From: CAZGUG01 sp964625335
GTDB taxonomy: Bacteria > Bacillota > Clostridia > Ch29
Length of the DNA: 35,797 nucleotides
NCBI GenBank assembly: GCA_964625335.1
Contig: CAZVBE010000021.1
Location: 1-35,797, forward strand
Direction of reading: 5' to 3'
Under the pieces are notes generated by a model. The model worked only from the letters and a program-made list of their open reading frames with translations. It was not told the DNA's origin and did no database searches. Position 1 is the first letter of the stretch. The number at the start of each line of letters is the position of its first letter. Positions 21,719 to 30,157 of this stretch are shown piece by piece. A program made the position numbers and the translations under genes.

Positions 21719-24154
21719 TTATTTTGTTGATATCGTTAAAGCTCCGTCCCTTTCATGGATAATTACACTATCCCCTTCTTTTATGCTTCCATTTAGCATT
21801 TCCTCGGACAGTTTATCCTCTATCATATTCTGTATAGCCCTTCGCAGAGGCCTTGCTCCGTAAACCCGGTCAAAACCCTCCTTTGCAATCAGCTTTTTAG
21901 CGTCCTGACTGATTTCAAGTTCAATCTGCAGACCTTTTAATCTCCCGGACAAATCCTTAACCATCAAATCCACTATCTTCAGTATGTGGTCTTCCTCAAG
22001 CTGGTGGAATACGATGGCTTCATCCACCCGGTTCAAAAACTCGGGGCGGAAGGTTTTCTTCAGTTCCTCCATAATCTTTTCCTTCATTTTCTGGTATGCA
22101 TCCTTTTTATCGTCCTGGACCCCTCCGGCAAAGCCAAGGTTTCTTTGCTTTCTGATGGTGTGGGCACCCACGTTGGAGGTCATTATAACAACGGTATTCT
22201 TGAAATCCACCACACGGCCCTGGCCGTCGGTCAGCCTTCCGTCCTCTAAAATCTGCAATAGAATATTGAATACATCGGGATGGGCTTTCTCTATCTCATC
22301 CATCAATATAACAGAATATGGCCTTCGGCGGACCCTCTCGGTAAGCTGGCCCCCTTCTTCATAGCCCACATATCCCGGAGGGGAACCCACCAGCTTGGAT
22401 ACAGAATGCTTCTCCATATACTCGGACATATCCACCCTTATGGTTGCATCCTCATCGCCGAACAGGGCTTCGGCAAGAGCCCTGGAAAGCTCGGTTTTGC
22501 CAACCCCGGTAGGACCAAGGAATATAAAGGAACCGATGGGCCTTTTGGGATCCTTCAGGCCAACTCTGGCCCTTCTTATGGCCTTGGCCACAGCCTTAAC
22601 CGCCTCATCCTGGCCTATCACCCTCTGATGCAGTACATCCTCCATTTTCAAAAGACGGTCGGTTTCTTCCTCCGCAAGCCTTGTAACGGGAATCCCGGTC
22701 CAGTCCGAGACTATTGCAGCTATATGCTCTTCGTCCACCACTGCTGTAACCTGCTGGGTATTCTTTTCCCAGTTTCCTTTTATACTGTCCAGCTGCTGCT
22801 TTAATTTTTGTTCCTCGTCCCTTAACCCTGCGGCCTTTTCAAACTCCTGGTGACTTATGGACTCTTCCTTTTCCTTCTTTAAGCCTTCTATCTTTTCCTC
22901 CAGTTCCTTTAGCTCGGGAGGCGCGGTTATGGTTTTTATCCTTACTTTGGATGCCGCTTCGTCTATAAGGTCTATGGCTTTATCCGGAAGGAATCTGTCC
23001 GAAATATACCGGTCGGACAGCATAGCTGCTGCCGAGATGGCTTTATCGGTTATCTTGACTCTGTGATGGGATTCGTATTTATCCCTCAGCCCCTTTAGTA
23101 TACCCACCGTCTCTTCCGCCGTCGGTTCCCCCACCATTATCGGCTGGAATCTTCTTTCCAGGGCAGGGTCCTTTTCAACATGCTTCCTGTACTCATCAAG
23201 GGTTGTTGCTCCGATTGTCTGAATTTCCCCACGGGCAAGGGCGGGCTTTAAGATATTGGAGGCGTCTATTGCCCCCTCTGCGGCTCCGGCTCCTATTATG
23301 GTGTGCATTTCGTCGATAAAAAGTATCACATTGGCAGCCTGAATTATTTCAGACATTGCCTTCTTAAGCCTGTCTTCAAACTCACCCCGGTATTTGGCGC
23401 CGGCAACCATAGAAGCCAGATCCAGCGTAACCACCCTTTTGTCTTTAAGCATTTCGGGCACCTGTCCCTCTACAATTTTTTGTGCCAGGCCCTCTGCTAT
23501 GGCAGTTTTGCCTACGCCAGGCTCCCCGATAAGTACCGGGTTGTTTTTGGTTCTGCGGCTTAATATCTGAATAACCCTTTCTATTTCTTTAGCCCTCCCG
23601 ATAACAGGGTCGAGCTTCCCTTCGCGTACCATCTGTGTCAGGTCCCTGCCATGCTGGTCCAGGGCCGGTGTTTCGGACTTGCCCTGCACGGGTCCGCCCT
23701 GGTTGGGAGTCTGGCTGGTCAGCGTTTTTATAATCTCTTCCCTGGTTTTGTCCAGGTCGATATTCAAGTCCCGCAGCACCTTTGCTGCTATCCCTTCGCC
23801 TTCTCTTATCAGGCCGAGAAGTATGTGCTCGGTGCCAACATAGTTGTGGTTCATCCGCCTGGCCTCCAGATAGCTTAGCTCCAACACCCTTTTGGAGCGT
23901 GGTGTCAGTTCTACCACCTGGCCGCTTGCGCTTTCATCGCCTCTGCCGATAAACTCCTCAATTTTTTCTACAACCTTGGCGGAATCAATTCCCATACCTT
24001 TTAGTATTTGTGCCGCTATTCCCTTGCCTTCCTTTATCAAGCCCAGCAGCAAATGTTCAGTCCCCACATAATTATGATTGAGCCCTGCCGCTTCCTGCTG
24101 GGCAATGATTATCACTTTCTGCGCTCTTTCGGTGAATTTTCCATACATATCCAT
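21719..24154 (-). CDS. clpC: AAA+ unfoldase ClpC
   Basis: An 811-residue HSP100 unfoldase partnering ClpP. Two N-terminal Clp repeats (GTEHLLLGLIKEGKGIAA and GTEHILLGLIREGEGIAA) come first. The first AAA domain has GEPGVGKTAIAEGLA near residue 210, a UVR/M-domain follows (HQEFEKAAGLRDEEQKLKQQ near 430), and the second AAA domain has GPTGVGKTELSRALAEALF near 545. A VGSPPGYVGYEEGGQ pore-region segment and the C-terminal sensor-2 YGARPLRRAIQ are present. Length is normal. In Bacillus the M domain binds McsB-dependent and MecA adaptors. It begins 12 nt after mcsB with a GGAGGGAC ribosome binding site. Confidence 0.96.
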   Translation of the reverse strand: MDMYGKFTERAQKVIIIAQQEAAGLNHNYVGTEHLLLGLIKEGKGIAAQILKGMGIDSAKVVEKIEEFIGRGDESASGQVVELTPRSKRVLELSYLEARRMNHNYVGTEHILLGLIREGEGIAAKVLRDLNIDLDKTREEIIKTLTSQTPNQGGPVQGKSETPALDQHGRDLTQMVREGKLDPVIGRAKEIERVIQILSRRTKNNPVLIGEPGVGKTAIAEGLAQKIVEGQVPEMLKDKRVVTLDLASMVAGAKYRGEFEDRLKKAMSEIIQAANVILFIDEMHTIIGAGAAEGAIDASNILKPALARGEIQTIGATTLDEYRKHVEKDPALERRFQPIMVGEPTAEETVGILKGLRDKYESHHRVKITDKAISAAAMLSDRYISDRFLPDKAIDLIDEAASKVRIKTITAPPELKELEEKIEGLKKEKEESISHQEFEKAAGLRDEEQKLKQQLDSIKGNWEKNTQQVTAVVDEEHIAAIVSDWTGIPVTRLAEEETDRLLKMEDVLHQRVIGQDEAVKAVAKAIRRARVGLKDPKRPIGSFIFLGPTGVGKTELSRALAEALFGDEDATIRVDMSEYMEKHSVSKLVGSPPGYVGYEEGGQLTERVRRRPYSVILMDEIEKAHPDVFNILLQILEDGRLTDGQGRVVDFKNTVVIMTSNVGAHTIRKQRNLGFAGGVQDDKKDAYQKMKEKIMEELKKTFRPEFLNRVDEAIVFHQLEEDHILKIVDLMVKDLSGRLKGLQIELEISQDAKKLIAKEGFDRVYGARPLRRAIQNMIEDKLSEEMLNGSIKEGDSVIIHERDGALTISTK

Positions 24155-24166
24155 TAAAGTCCCTCC

Positions 24167-25198
24167 TTATTTCATTTTTTCCCTTATTAGCTCCGACCTT
24201 GCTATATCCCTTTCTATATCCGAAAGCTGTTTCCCGGCTGTTTTCTGAAGGGAAGCCGGCTGGGATTCAAACATTATCTCATTCAGGTCCTTTCTGCCCA
24301 CGCCGGTTAATATCCCCAAATCAACTCCCAGCCTTACGTCGGACAACAGTTCCATAAGCTCTTTGGATGAAATGACCCTTGCTTTGGTCAGCAGTCCATA
24401 GGACCTGCACACCTTGTCCTCCAGCCCTATCCTGTTATTTCTCATCAAAATATCCCTGGCCTGATTTTCTTTATTGATAATTTCCCTTGTCATGCCCTTA
24501 ATGTTATCTATTATATGCTCTTCGGATTTCCCGAGGGTTAACTGGTTGGATATCTGAACCAGGTTTCCGACTATATCGGTTCCCTCTCCATAAATACCCC
24601 TGACGGCAAGGCCTAACTGGTTTAAAGCCTGCAACACCTTATTAAACTGCTTGGTCAGTACCAATGCCGGAAGATGCGCCATAACAGAGGCCCGCATGCC
24701 GGTGCCCGTATTTGTAGGACAGGCGGTCATATACCCCATGCTTTCATCAAAGGCATAGTCTATCGACTCTTCCAGAACATCATCGATTTTACTTGCCAGA
24801 TCCCATCCCTCTTGCAGCTGAAGGCCCGGCAGAAGCACCTGCATCCTTATATGGTCCTCTTCATTCACCATAATGCTGACCCGGTAGTCCTTCCTGATAA
24901 AAACCGCCGAGCTTTTGTGCCTTTCCATCAAAGCCGGACTTATCAGATGGTTTTCTATCATAACCCTTGCATCAAGGAGTTGTATGTCTTTTAGGACCGT
25001 AAGGTCAAATTCCCTGGCCAGTACCGGGTTCCGGTCAATAGCTCCTTTAACCATATCCACCACTTTGGCAGAAGCTTGTTTATCCAATCTGTCCGGAAAG
25101 GGTATGCCCTGTATGTTTCTGGCAAGCCTTATTCTGGAACTTAGGACTATATTATTATCGGGTCCGTCACCATTTATCCAATCTATCAAGCCTGTCAC
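24167..25198 (-). CDS. mcsB: Protein-arginine kinase McsB
   Basis: A 343-residue phosphagen-kinase-like enzyme that phosphorylates arginine side chains and marks proteins for ClpC-ClpP; it also inactivates CtsR. The N-terminal ILSSRIRLARN (about 19-29) and the central CPTNTGTGMRASVMAHLPAL (about 159-178) with the essential cysteine and arginines are present, as is RGIYGEGT. The C-terminal part (SKELMELLSDVRLGVDLGIL) belongs to the substrate-binding and phosphoarginine region. It follows mcsA by 3 nt, the conserved ctsR-mcsA-mcsB-clpC order. Confidence 0.94.
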   Translation of the reverse strand: MTGLIDWINGDGPDNNIVLSSRIRLARNIQGIPFPDRLDKQASAKVVDMVKGAIDRNPVLAREFDLTVLKDIQLLDARVMIENHLISPALMERHKSSAVFIRKDYRVSIMVNEEDHIRMQVLLPGLQLQEGWDLASKIDDVLEESIDYAFDESMGYMTACPTNTGTGMRASVMAHLPALVLTKQFNKVLQALNQLGLAVRGIYGEGTDIVGNLVQISNQLTLGKSEEHIIDNIKGMTREIINKENQARDILMRNNRIGLEDKVCRSYGLLTKARVISSKELMELLSDVRLGVDLGILTGVGRKDLNEIMFESQPASLQKTAGKQLSDIERDIARSELIREKMK

Positions 25199-25201
25199 CC
25201 C

Positions 25202-25705
25202 CTATTTATTGGCTCCGCCGATACTCTTGATCCTGTCCCGGAGGTCTGCAGCCCGTTCATATTCCTCCGCCTTTACTGCTCTTTCCAGTTCTTCCTTCAG
25301 TTTATCTATTTCCTTTTTAGTCCTAAGGGAACTCCAGACCCTCCTGGGTACCTTCCCGGAATGCTGTACATTGCCCTGAACCCTTTTGAGCAAAGGTATC
25401 AGCCTGTCTCTGTAGGAATGGTAGCACAGGTCACATCCCAGTTTGCCGGTCTGCCTGAATTCTCCAAAGCTTTGGCCGCACTGGCTGCATTTTAAGCCCT
25501 CAAGCTTTTCTATTTTTATAGGCGTATCCATCCCCATATCCAGAAGGGATGATAAAAGGGCATTTATCGAGAAGGTGTCGTCTATGAACATAAACTTCTC
25601 GTGCATAGCACATTCCTTACAAAGATGCACCTCCTGCTTTTTTCCGTTAATTGTGGTGATTCTATGGATAACAGCAGGATTTTTCCCGCATTTCTCACAA
25701 AACAT
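25202..25705 (-). CDS. mcsA: McsA, zinc-finger activator of McsB
   Basis: A 167-residue McsA, required for McsB kinase activity in Bacillus. Cys pairs FCEKC, LCKEC, KCSQC and GCDLC give two zinc-binding modules (residues about 2-35 and 75-95). A C-terminal UVR motif, EELERAVKAEEYERAADLRD (about 139-158), can contact the kinase or ClpC. The ATG is preceded by GGAGGAGATTAA. The gap to ctsR (25706-25758) holds the second copy of the 20-bp repeat end. Confidence 0.93.
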   Translation of the reverse strand: MFCEKCGKNPAVIHRITTINGKKQEVHLCKECAMHEKFMFIDDTFSINALLSSLLDMGMDTPIKIEKLEGLKCSQCGQSFGEFRQTGKLGCDLCYHSYRDRLIPLLKRVQGNVQHSGKVPRRVWSSLRTKKEIDKLKEELERAVKAEEYERAADLRDRIKSIGGANK

Positions 25706-25726
25706 TTAATCTCCTCCTTCCTGGGG

Positions 25727-25746
25727 AATGTCCCCGGTTGATAAGC
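25727..25746. repeat. Second copy of a 20-bp repeat end (ctsR-mcsA gap)
   Basis: Identical over 20 bp to 6532-6551, including TGTCCCCGGTTG. Here it stands alone, without the inverted partner found in the gltX upstream copy. Just before it GGGGAATGTCCCC makes a small palindrome. It is squeezed between the ctsR stop codon and the mcsA ribosome binding site without disturbing either. Confidence 0.55.
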
Positions 25747-25758
25747 ATTAGCATCAGA

Positions 25759-26220
25759 TTAATCAATAATGAATACCGAGAGCATCGATTTTAATATACC
25801 CGCCCTCACAATATCCTTGGAGGGAGAGAATACATTGATACCCTTACTGTTAACGGCGGCATCCATTATCAACCTTTCCCTGGGGGTCACTATGCCCCTT
25901 TCCTCCAGGCTTGCCAGTATGCTCTTGGCATCATGCTGGGATATGCTGTCTCCGATATATTCGAATACTATACGGCCGAGGTAGGGCCTGGCTTTCGCAT
26001 CCAGTTTCTGAATTCTGATAAAACCTCCTCCACCCCTCCTGCTTTCAATATAATAGCCCTTTTCTATGCTGAATCTGGTTGAAAGCACATAGTTAATATG
26101 GGACGGGGCACAGTTAAAATGGTCTGCCAGTTCATTCCTCTGAATTTCCAGCATATTGGTCTGGGCATCCATCATGAGCTCCTTGATAAACTGTTCTATA
26201 ATATCGCTTAATCGGGACAT
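25759..26220 (-). CDS. ctsR: Transcriptional repressor CtsR
   Basis: A 153-residue class III heat-shock repressor. The winged helix-turn-helix (about residues 10-70) has RNELADHFNCAPSHINYVL and the glycine-rich wing RRGGGGFIRI that inserts into the minor groove. The C-terminal four-helix domain (about 80-150) mediates dimerisation and is the target of McsB. It is the first gene of ctsR-mcsA-mcsB-clpC, with a CtsR operator in its own promoter, so the operon is autoregulated. AGAGGTGATGCA precedes the ATG. Confidence 0.94.
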   Translation of the reverse strand: MSRLSDIIEQFIKELMMDAQTNMLEIQRNELADHFNCAPSHINYVLSTRFSIEKGYYIESRRGGGGFIRIQKLDAKARPYLGRIVFEYIGDSISQHDAKSILASLEERGIVTPRERLIMDAAVNSKGINVFSPSKDIVRAGILKSMLSVFIID

Positions 26221-26238
26221 TGCATCACCTCTGTGTAG

Positions 26239-26255
26239 TTTGACTTTCTTTGACT
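26239..26255 (-). promoter_or_regulatory. CtsR operator
   Basis: The minus strand reads AGTCAAA-GAA-AGTCAAA, a tandem heptad that matches the CtsR consensus (A/G)GTCAAA-NAN-(A/G)GTCAAA. It starts at the predicted transcription start, just below the -10 box, so bound CtsR would block initiation. Confidence 0.92.
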
Positions 26256-26261
26256 ATAAAT

Positions 26262-26290
26262 ATTATAGTAAATTTTCTAATTCTTTTCAA
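26262..26290 (-). promoter_or_regulatory. Sigma-A promoter of the ctsR operon
   Basis: Minus-strand TTGAAA (26285-26290), 17-nt spacer, perfect TATAAT (26262-26267), with the CtsR operator immediately downstream. Confidence 0.85.
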
Positions 26291-26344
26291 TAGGTTTTTA
26301 TTATTTTTTCCCTTCCCGACATGAATTTAATCTCTTTATCATGG

Positions 26345-26371
26345 AAAAAAACGGGGTTATCCCCGTTTTTT
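26345..26371. terminator. Bidirectional terminator overlapping the end of a small gene
   Basis: ACGGGG (26351-26356) pairs with CCCCGT (26361-26366) across a TTAT loop, flanked by seven A and six T, so it can terminate on either strand. The loop contains the stop codon of the small minus-strand gene. Confidence 0.85.
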
Positions 26372-26548
26372 CTTTGTTATATCGTATATGTGGTCGACGT
26401 TTTTTATCTGTTCTTCAAAGCTTGTCCATCCATGAAAGGTGGACACAAATTCCCCATAGGCGGTCTTATCGATTAATCCGTCCGCTTCCTCGGAATCCCT
26501 GTCAAGCATTTTCACCCTGTTACCTCTTCTGTCCTCCTTGTTTTCCAA
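26357..26548 (-). CDS. Small hypothetical protein, 63 residues
   Basis: Not recognised. A charged, soluble protein beginning MENKEDRRGNRVKMLDRDSE (TTG start) and ending ITKKKRG, without signal, membrane or cysteine motifs. A GGAGGTG ribosome binding site lies 6 nt upstream of the TTG at 26548; the open frame itself begins at a GTG that is part of that site. Its stop codon lies in the loop of an intrinsic terminator. It follows the EF-G-like gene on the same strand but behind a terminator. The translation signals make it likely to be real; the function is unknown. Confidence 0.6.
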   Translation of the reverse strand: MENKEDRRGNRVKMLDRDSEEADGLIDKTAYGEFVSTFHGWTSFEEQIKNVDHIYDITKKKRG

Positions 26549-26626
26549 ATATATCACCTCCGGTCATTGAAAACCCGTTTGGTTTTATTGTTTATTCTGT
26601 CTGTCAACTTTATTCCGGGACCGGAG

Positions 26627-26655
26627 AAATATAAAGGACCGGATTATTCCGGCCC
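26627..26655 (-). terminator. Terminator after the EF-G-like gene
   Basis: Minus-strand GGGCCGG-AATAAT-CCGGTCC (26636-26655) forms a 7-bp stem with one G-U pair, followed by TTTATATTT. It lies 14 nt past the stop codon. Confidence 0.7.
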
Positions 26656-26669
26656 TTCCAGCTTTTTTA

Positions 26670-28739
26670 TTATTCTTCCTTTTTCGATTCGGCTATTACT
26701 TTTTCGGTTATCACAGGCGGAGCCTCCTCATACCTTTCAAACCTCATCGTAAAGCTTCCCCTTGCCTGGGTCATGGATCTTAAATCGGTAGCATATTTGA
26801 ACATTTCACCCAGCGGTGCTTCAGCAATAATCAGCTGTTTTCCCGCCCTGGGTTCCATACCCAGTATCCTGCCTCTTTTTTTGTTTATATCGCCTATTAC
26901 GTCACCCATGTAATCCTCGGGAACCACAATCTCCAGCTTCATAATGGGCTCTAGCAGCACCGGCTTGGCATCATTCATTCCTTTTTTATAGGATAGGTTA
27001 GCCGCTATTTTGAAGGACATTTCGTCCGAGTCAACGCTGTGGAACGAACCGTCATAAAGGGTAGCCCTTATACCCACAACCGGATATCCGGCCAATACCC
27101 CTTCCTTTACTGCTTCCTTAAGACCCTTCTCAACGGCCGGGATAAACTGTCTCGGCACAGCTCCGCCCACTACCTTATCAACAAATTCCATATCGGTATC
27201 CAGGTCGTTTAAGGGTTCAAACTCAATCCATACATGTCCATACTGTCCGCGTCCCCCCGACTGCTTTTTGTGCTTACCTTCAGCCTTGGCAGTTCCCTTG
27301 ATGGTTTCTCTGTACGGAAGCCTTGGATCCTTAAGCTCTACATCCACGCCAAATTTGCTGGCAAGCTTTCTCGTAATTACCTCGATATGAACTTCCCCCT
27401 GACCGGCAACCAACAGGTCCCCCGTCTCAGAGTTCTTTTCAACCAGGAAGGTAGGATCTTCTTCGAGCAGACGGTGCAGTCCCCCGCTGATTTTTTCCTC
27501 GTCTCCCTTTGCTTTGGGTACTATGGCCATCGAAATGCTTGGCTCCGCAAATTGAATTGGGGAATAAACAAAATCCATCTTCCCTTCGGCCAGCGTATCT
27601 CCGGTTGTAGTATGCTGCAGCTTTGCAACGGCTACTATATCGCCGGCAACAGCCTTTTCTGCGTTTATCTGCTTTTTACCCCTTACAAAGAATATATTTC
27701 CGAATTTTTCCTTTTCCTCTTTGTTAACGTTGTAAAGGGGCGTGTTTGAAGTGACGCTTCCGCTTATGACTTTAAATATCGAGATTTTCCCGACATAGGG
27801 GTCGGCTATGGTCTTGAATACCTGGGCGGTAAACTGGCCCTCGGCCGTAAGTTTCCTTTCCGCCGGCTCGCCGTTTTTGTCTTCCGCCAACACCTTTGCG
27901 CCATCCTTTGGAGAGGGCAGGTAGTTTGCCATAGTGTCCATAAGGGTCTCCACCCCTATATTTAAATCGCCTGATCCGCAAAGCACAGGCACTATTTTTC
28001 CGCTCAGAACTCCTTTTCTTAAACCTTCCCTTATCTCTTCCTCGGTAAAGGCTTCTCCGTCGAAAAATTTCATCATAAGTTCGTCATCGGTTTCTGCAAC
28101 CGCTTCCATAACCATTTCCCTGATGGGTTGGATTTTGTCGTTATATTCATCGGGTATATCCGTATCCTTGTATTCTTTGCCGGTGTATTCCCTTGCTTTC
28201 ATATCCACAACGTTTATAATACCCTTGAAGGTCTCCCCCGCACCAATGGGTATCTGGAATGGCGCTATGCTGACGCCGAACTGTTCCCTTAATTCTTCAA
28301 CCACCTTGAAGAAATCCGCATTCTCCCTGTTCATCTTATTGACAAACAGTATTCTGGGCATATCTCTGTCGCTGGTATACTCCCAGCCCTTTTCTGTGCC
28401 CACTTCAATACCGGATGCCGCATCTACAAGTAAAACCGCTCCCTCGGCAACTCTGAGGCTCGAGACAACCTCACCCATAAAATCAAAGTAGCCGGGGGTA
28501 TCCAATATGTTGATTTTGTTATTCTTCCACTCTACTGGTAATACAGAAGCGCTGATTGAAATCTGTCTTTTTATTTCCTCCGGGTCGAAATCCGAAACGG
28601 TAGTGCCTTCATTTATTGTGCCTGCCCTTTCCACAGCCTTTCCGTTATATAACATTGCTTCGGCCAGGGTTGTCTTCCCGCTTCCACCGTGACCAATAAG
28701 TACGACGTTCCTTATTTTGTCTGTTAGATACTCTTTCAT
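26670..28739 (-). CDS. EF-G-like translational GTPase (EF-G paralogue)
   Basis: A 689-residue protein with all five EF-G domains, so it is a full-length paralogue rather than a fragment. The P-loop is GHGGSGKT (16-23), unlike the AHIDAGKT of canonical EF-G. Switch II reads DTPGYFDF (80-87), with Tyr where catalytic EF-G has His. G4 reads NKMN (134-137) instead of NKMD. Domain IV keeps SGGRGQYGHVWIEFEP. It belongs to the EF-G-like group found beside the housekeeping EF-G in many bacteria, whose role is not well settled. The frame opens at 28763, but ATG 28739 has AAGGGGG 7 nt upstream. It stands alone with its own terminator, not in a ribosomal-protein operon. Confidence 0.88.
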   Translation of the reverse strand: MKEYLTDKIRNVVLIGHGGSGKTTLAEAMLYNGKAVERAGTINEGTTVSDFDPEEIKRQISISASVLPVEWKNNKINILDTPGYFDFMGEVVSSLRVAEGAVLLVDAASGIEVGTEKGWEYTSDRDMPRILFVNKMNRENADFFKVVEELREQFGVSIAPFQIPIGAGETFKGIINVVDMKAREYTGKEYKDTDIPDEYNDKIQPIREMVMEAVAETDDELMMKFFDGEAFTEEEIREGLRKGVLSGKIVPVLCGSGDLNIGVETLMDTMANYLPSPKDGAKVLAEDKNGEPAERKLTAEGQFTAQVFKTIADPYVGKISIFKVISGSVTSNTPLYNVNKEEKEKFGNIFFVRGKKQINAEKAVAGDIVAVAKLQHTTTGDTLAEGKMDFVYSPIQFAEPSISMAIVPKAKGDEEKISGGLHRLLEEDPTFLVEKNSETGDLLVAGQGEVHIEVITRKLASKFGVDVELKDPRLPYRETIKGTAKAEGKHKKQSGGRGQYGHVWIEFEPLNDLDTDMEFVDKVVGGAVPRQFIPAVEKGLKEAVKEGVLAGYPVVGIRATLYDGSFHSVDSDEMSFKIAANLSYKKGMNDAKPVLLEPIMKLEIVVPEDYMGDVIGDINKKRGRILGMEPRAGKQLIIAEAPLGEMFKYATDLRSMTQARGSFTMRFERYEEAPPVITEKVIAESKKEE

Positions 28740-29003
28740 TAATTTTCCCCCTTGTTTCTGCAATAGTTTAACATATTAATATTCTATTAAAGCGAATGAA
28801 CTCCTTTTAATTCTATCACATTTTTATCGAATAAAACCAGTGTATAACATTAGTATTTTTCCTTTATCTGCTATATATATTCATTCTTCGAAAAAATTCC
28901 AAATTTACCTTCCACAAAAAGTTGAAGTGTTACAAATATATTTTCTATTATTTCCAATTATGATATACTTGAATCAAACAGACTGTATTGGAGGTATTAA
29001 ATT

Positions 29004-30086
29004 ATGAAACTGCCCTTTAGGAGAACACTGGAAGGCATTACAGCGTATAAACCCGGGAAACCTATAGAGGATGTTCAAAGGGAATACGGACTAAAACGGG
29101 TGGATAAGCTCGCATCCAATGAAAACCCGCTTAATTGTTCCCCCCTGGCCATAGAAGCCGTTAGAGAAGCTGCCGCCAATCTGTCCATATATCCTGACGG
29201 AAACGCCACCGGGCTAAAGAAGGCGATCGCCGGATTCTACGGGGTTAAAGAAACCGAAATAATGCCTACAAGCGGCTCGGACGAGATGCTGAGCATGCTG
29301 GCCGAAACCTTTTTAAACCCCGGAGACGAAACCATAATGGCAGACATTACCTTTACCAGTTACATAATAGCAGCAAAAATGGTGGACGCCAAGGTAGTAA
29401 TAGTACCCCTTAAAAACTTTAAACATGACCTTGACGGAATGGCAGAGGCAATAACCGATAAAACAAAACTAATCTGGCTGTGCAACCCGAACAACCCCAC
29501 CGGAACCATGTTTACCGAAGATGAGCTTACAGCCTTTATGTCAAAGGTTCCCGAAAACATTGTTGTGGTATACGACGAAGCCTATGTAGAATACGTTACC
29601 AGCCCGCAGTACCCTAAGGACAGCTACAAACTGTACCAAAAGTATCCTAATATGATAGTCATGAGAACCTTCTCGAAGATTTATGGCCTGGCAGGCCTGC
29701 GGGTAGGATACAGCTTCGCCGACCAGGAAATCATACAAAATGTCAACAAAATAAGAAAGGCCTTCAACGTAAACAGGATTGCCCAGGTTGCCGCAATCGC
29801 CGCCCTTAAGGATCAGGAATTTGTGAAAAAAACCTTCGCCGTTAACAAGGAGGGCAAAGAGTACTACTATAAATGCTTTGAAGAAATGGGTATTGAATAC
29901 GTGCCCACCCAGGCAAATTATATTTTCCTAAACGTAAAGAGAGATTGCAATGAAGTGTTTGTTGAGCTTCAAAAACTGGGTACAATAATAAGGCCTGTTA
30001 AAGGGGAATTTATAAGGATTTCAATCGGAACCATGGAACAGAACGAAAGATGTATTGCAAACCTGAAGAAGGTTTTGAATAAATAA
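29004..30086 (+). CDS. hisC: Histidinol-phosphate aminotransferase
   Basis: A 360-residue class I/II PLP aminotransferase of the HisC type, converting imidazole-acetol phosphate to histidinol phosphate in histidine synthesis. SNENPL near residue 37, YPDGNATGLKKAIAGFY, CNPNNPTG near 160, DEAYVEY, and the PLP-lysine segment TFSKIYGLAGLRVGYSFA (about 219-236) are all present. HisC homologues can also accept aromatic or phosphonate substrates, and no other his gene is nearby, so the in vivo substrate is inferred. TTGGAGG lies 11 nt before the ATG. A TATACT-like -10 lies upstream but no convincing -35. A bidirectional terminator follows. Confidence 0.88.
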   Translation: MKLPFRRTLEGITAYKPGKPIEDVQREYGLKRVDKLASNENPLNCSPLAIEAVREAAANLSIYPDGNATGLKKAIAGFYGVKETEIMPTSGSDEMLSMLAETFLNPGDETIMADITFTSYIIAAKMVDAKVVIVPLKNFKHDLDGMAEAITDKTKLIWLCNPNNPTGTMFTEDELTAFMSKVPENIVVVYDEAYVEYVTSPQYPKDSYKLYQKYPNMIVMRTFSKIYGLAGLRVGYSFADQEIIQNVNKIRKAFNVNRIAQVAAIAALKDQEFVKKTFAVNKEGKEYYYKCFEEMGIEYVPTQANYIFLNVKRDCNEVFVELQKLGTIIRPVKGEFIRISIGTMEQNERCIANLKKVLNK

Positions 30087-30107
30087 AGCTTAACGCCGCA
30101 ACCAAAC

Positions 30108-30152
30108 AAAAACAAATGACAGACCCTTATCCAGGCCTGTCATTTGTTTTTT
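30108..30152. terminator. Bidirectional terminator between hisC and the DUF2007 gene
   Basis: ACAAATGACAG pairs with CTGTCATTTGT, flanked by A-runs and a run of six T. It serves the convergent hisC (plus) and zinc-ribbon gene (minus). Confidence 0.88.
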
Positions 30153-30157
30153 GGCAT

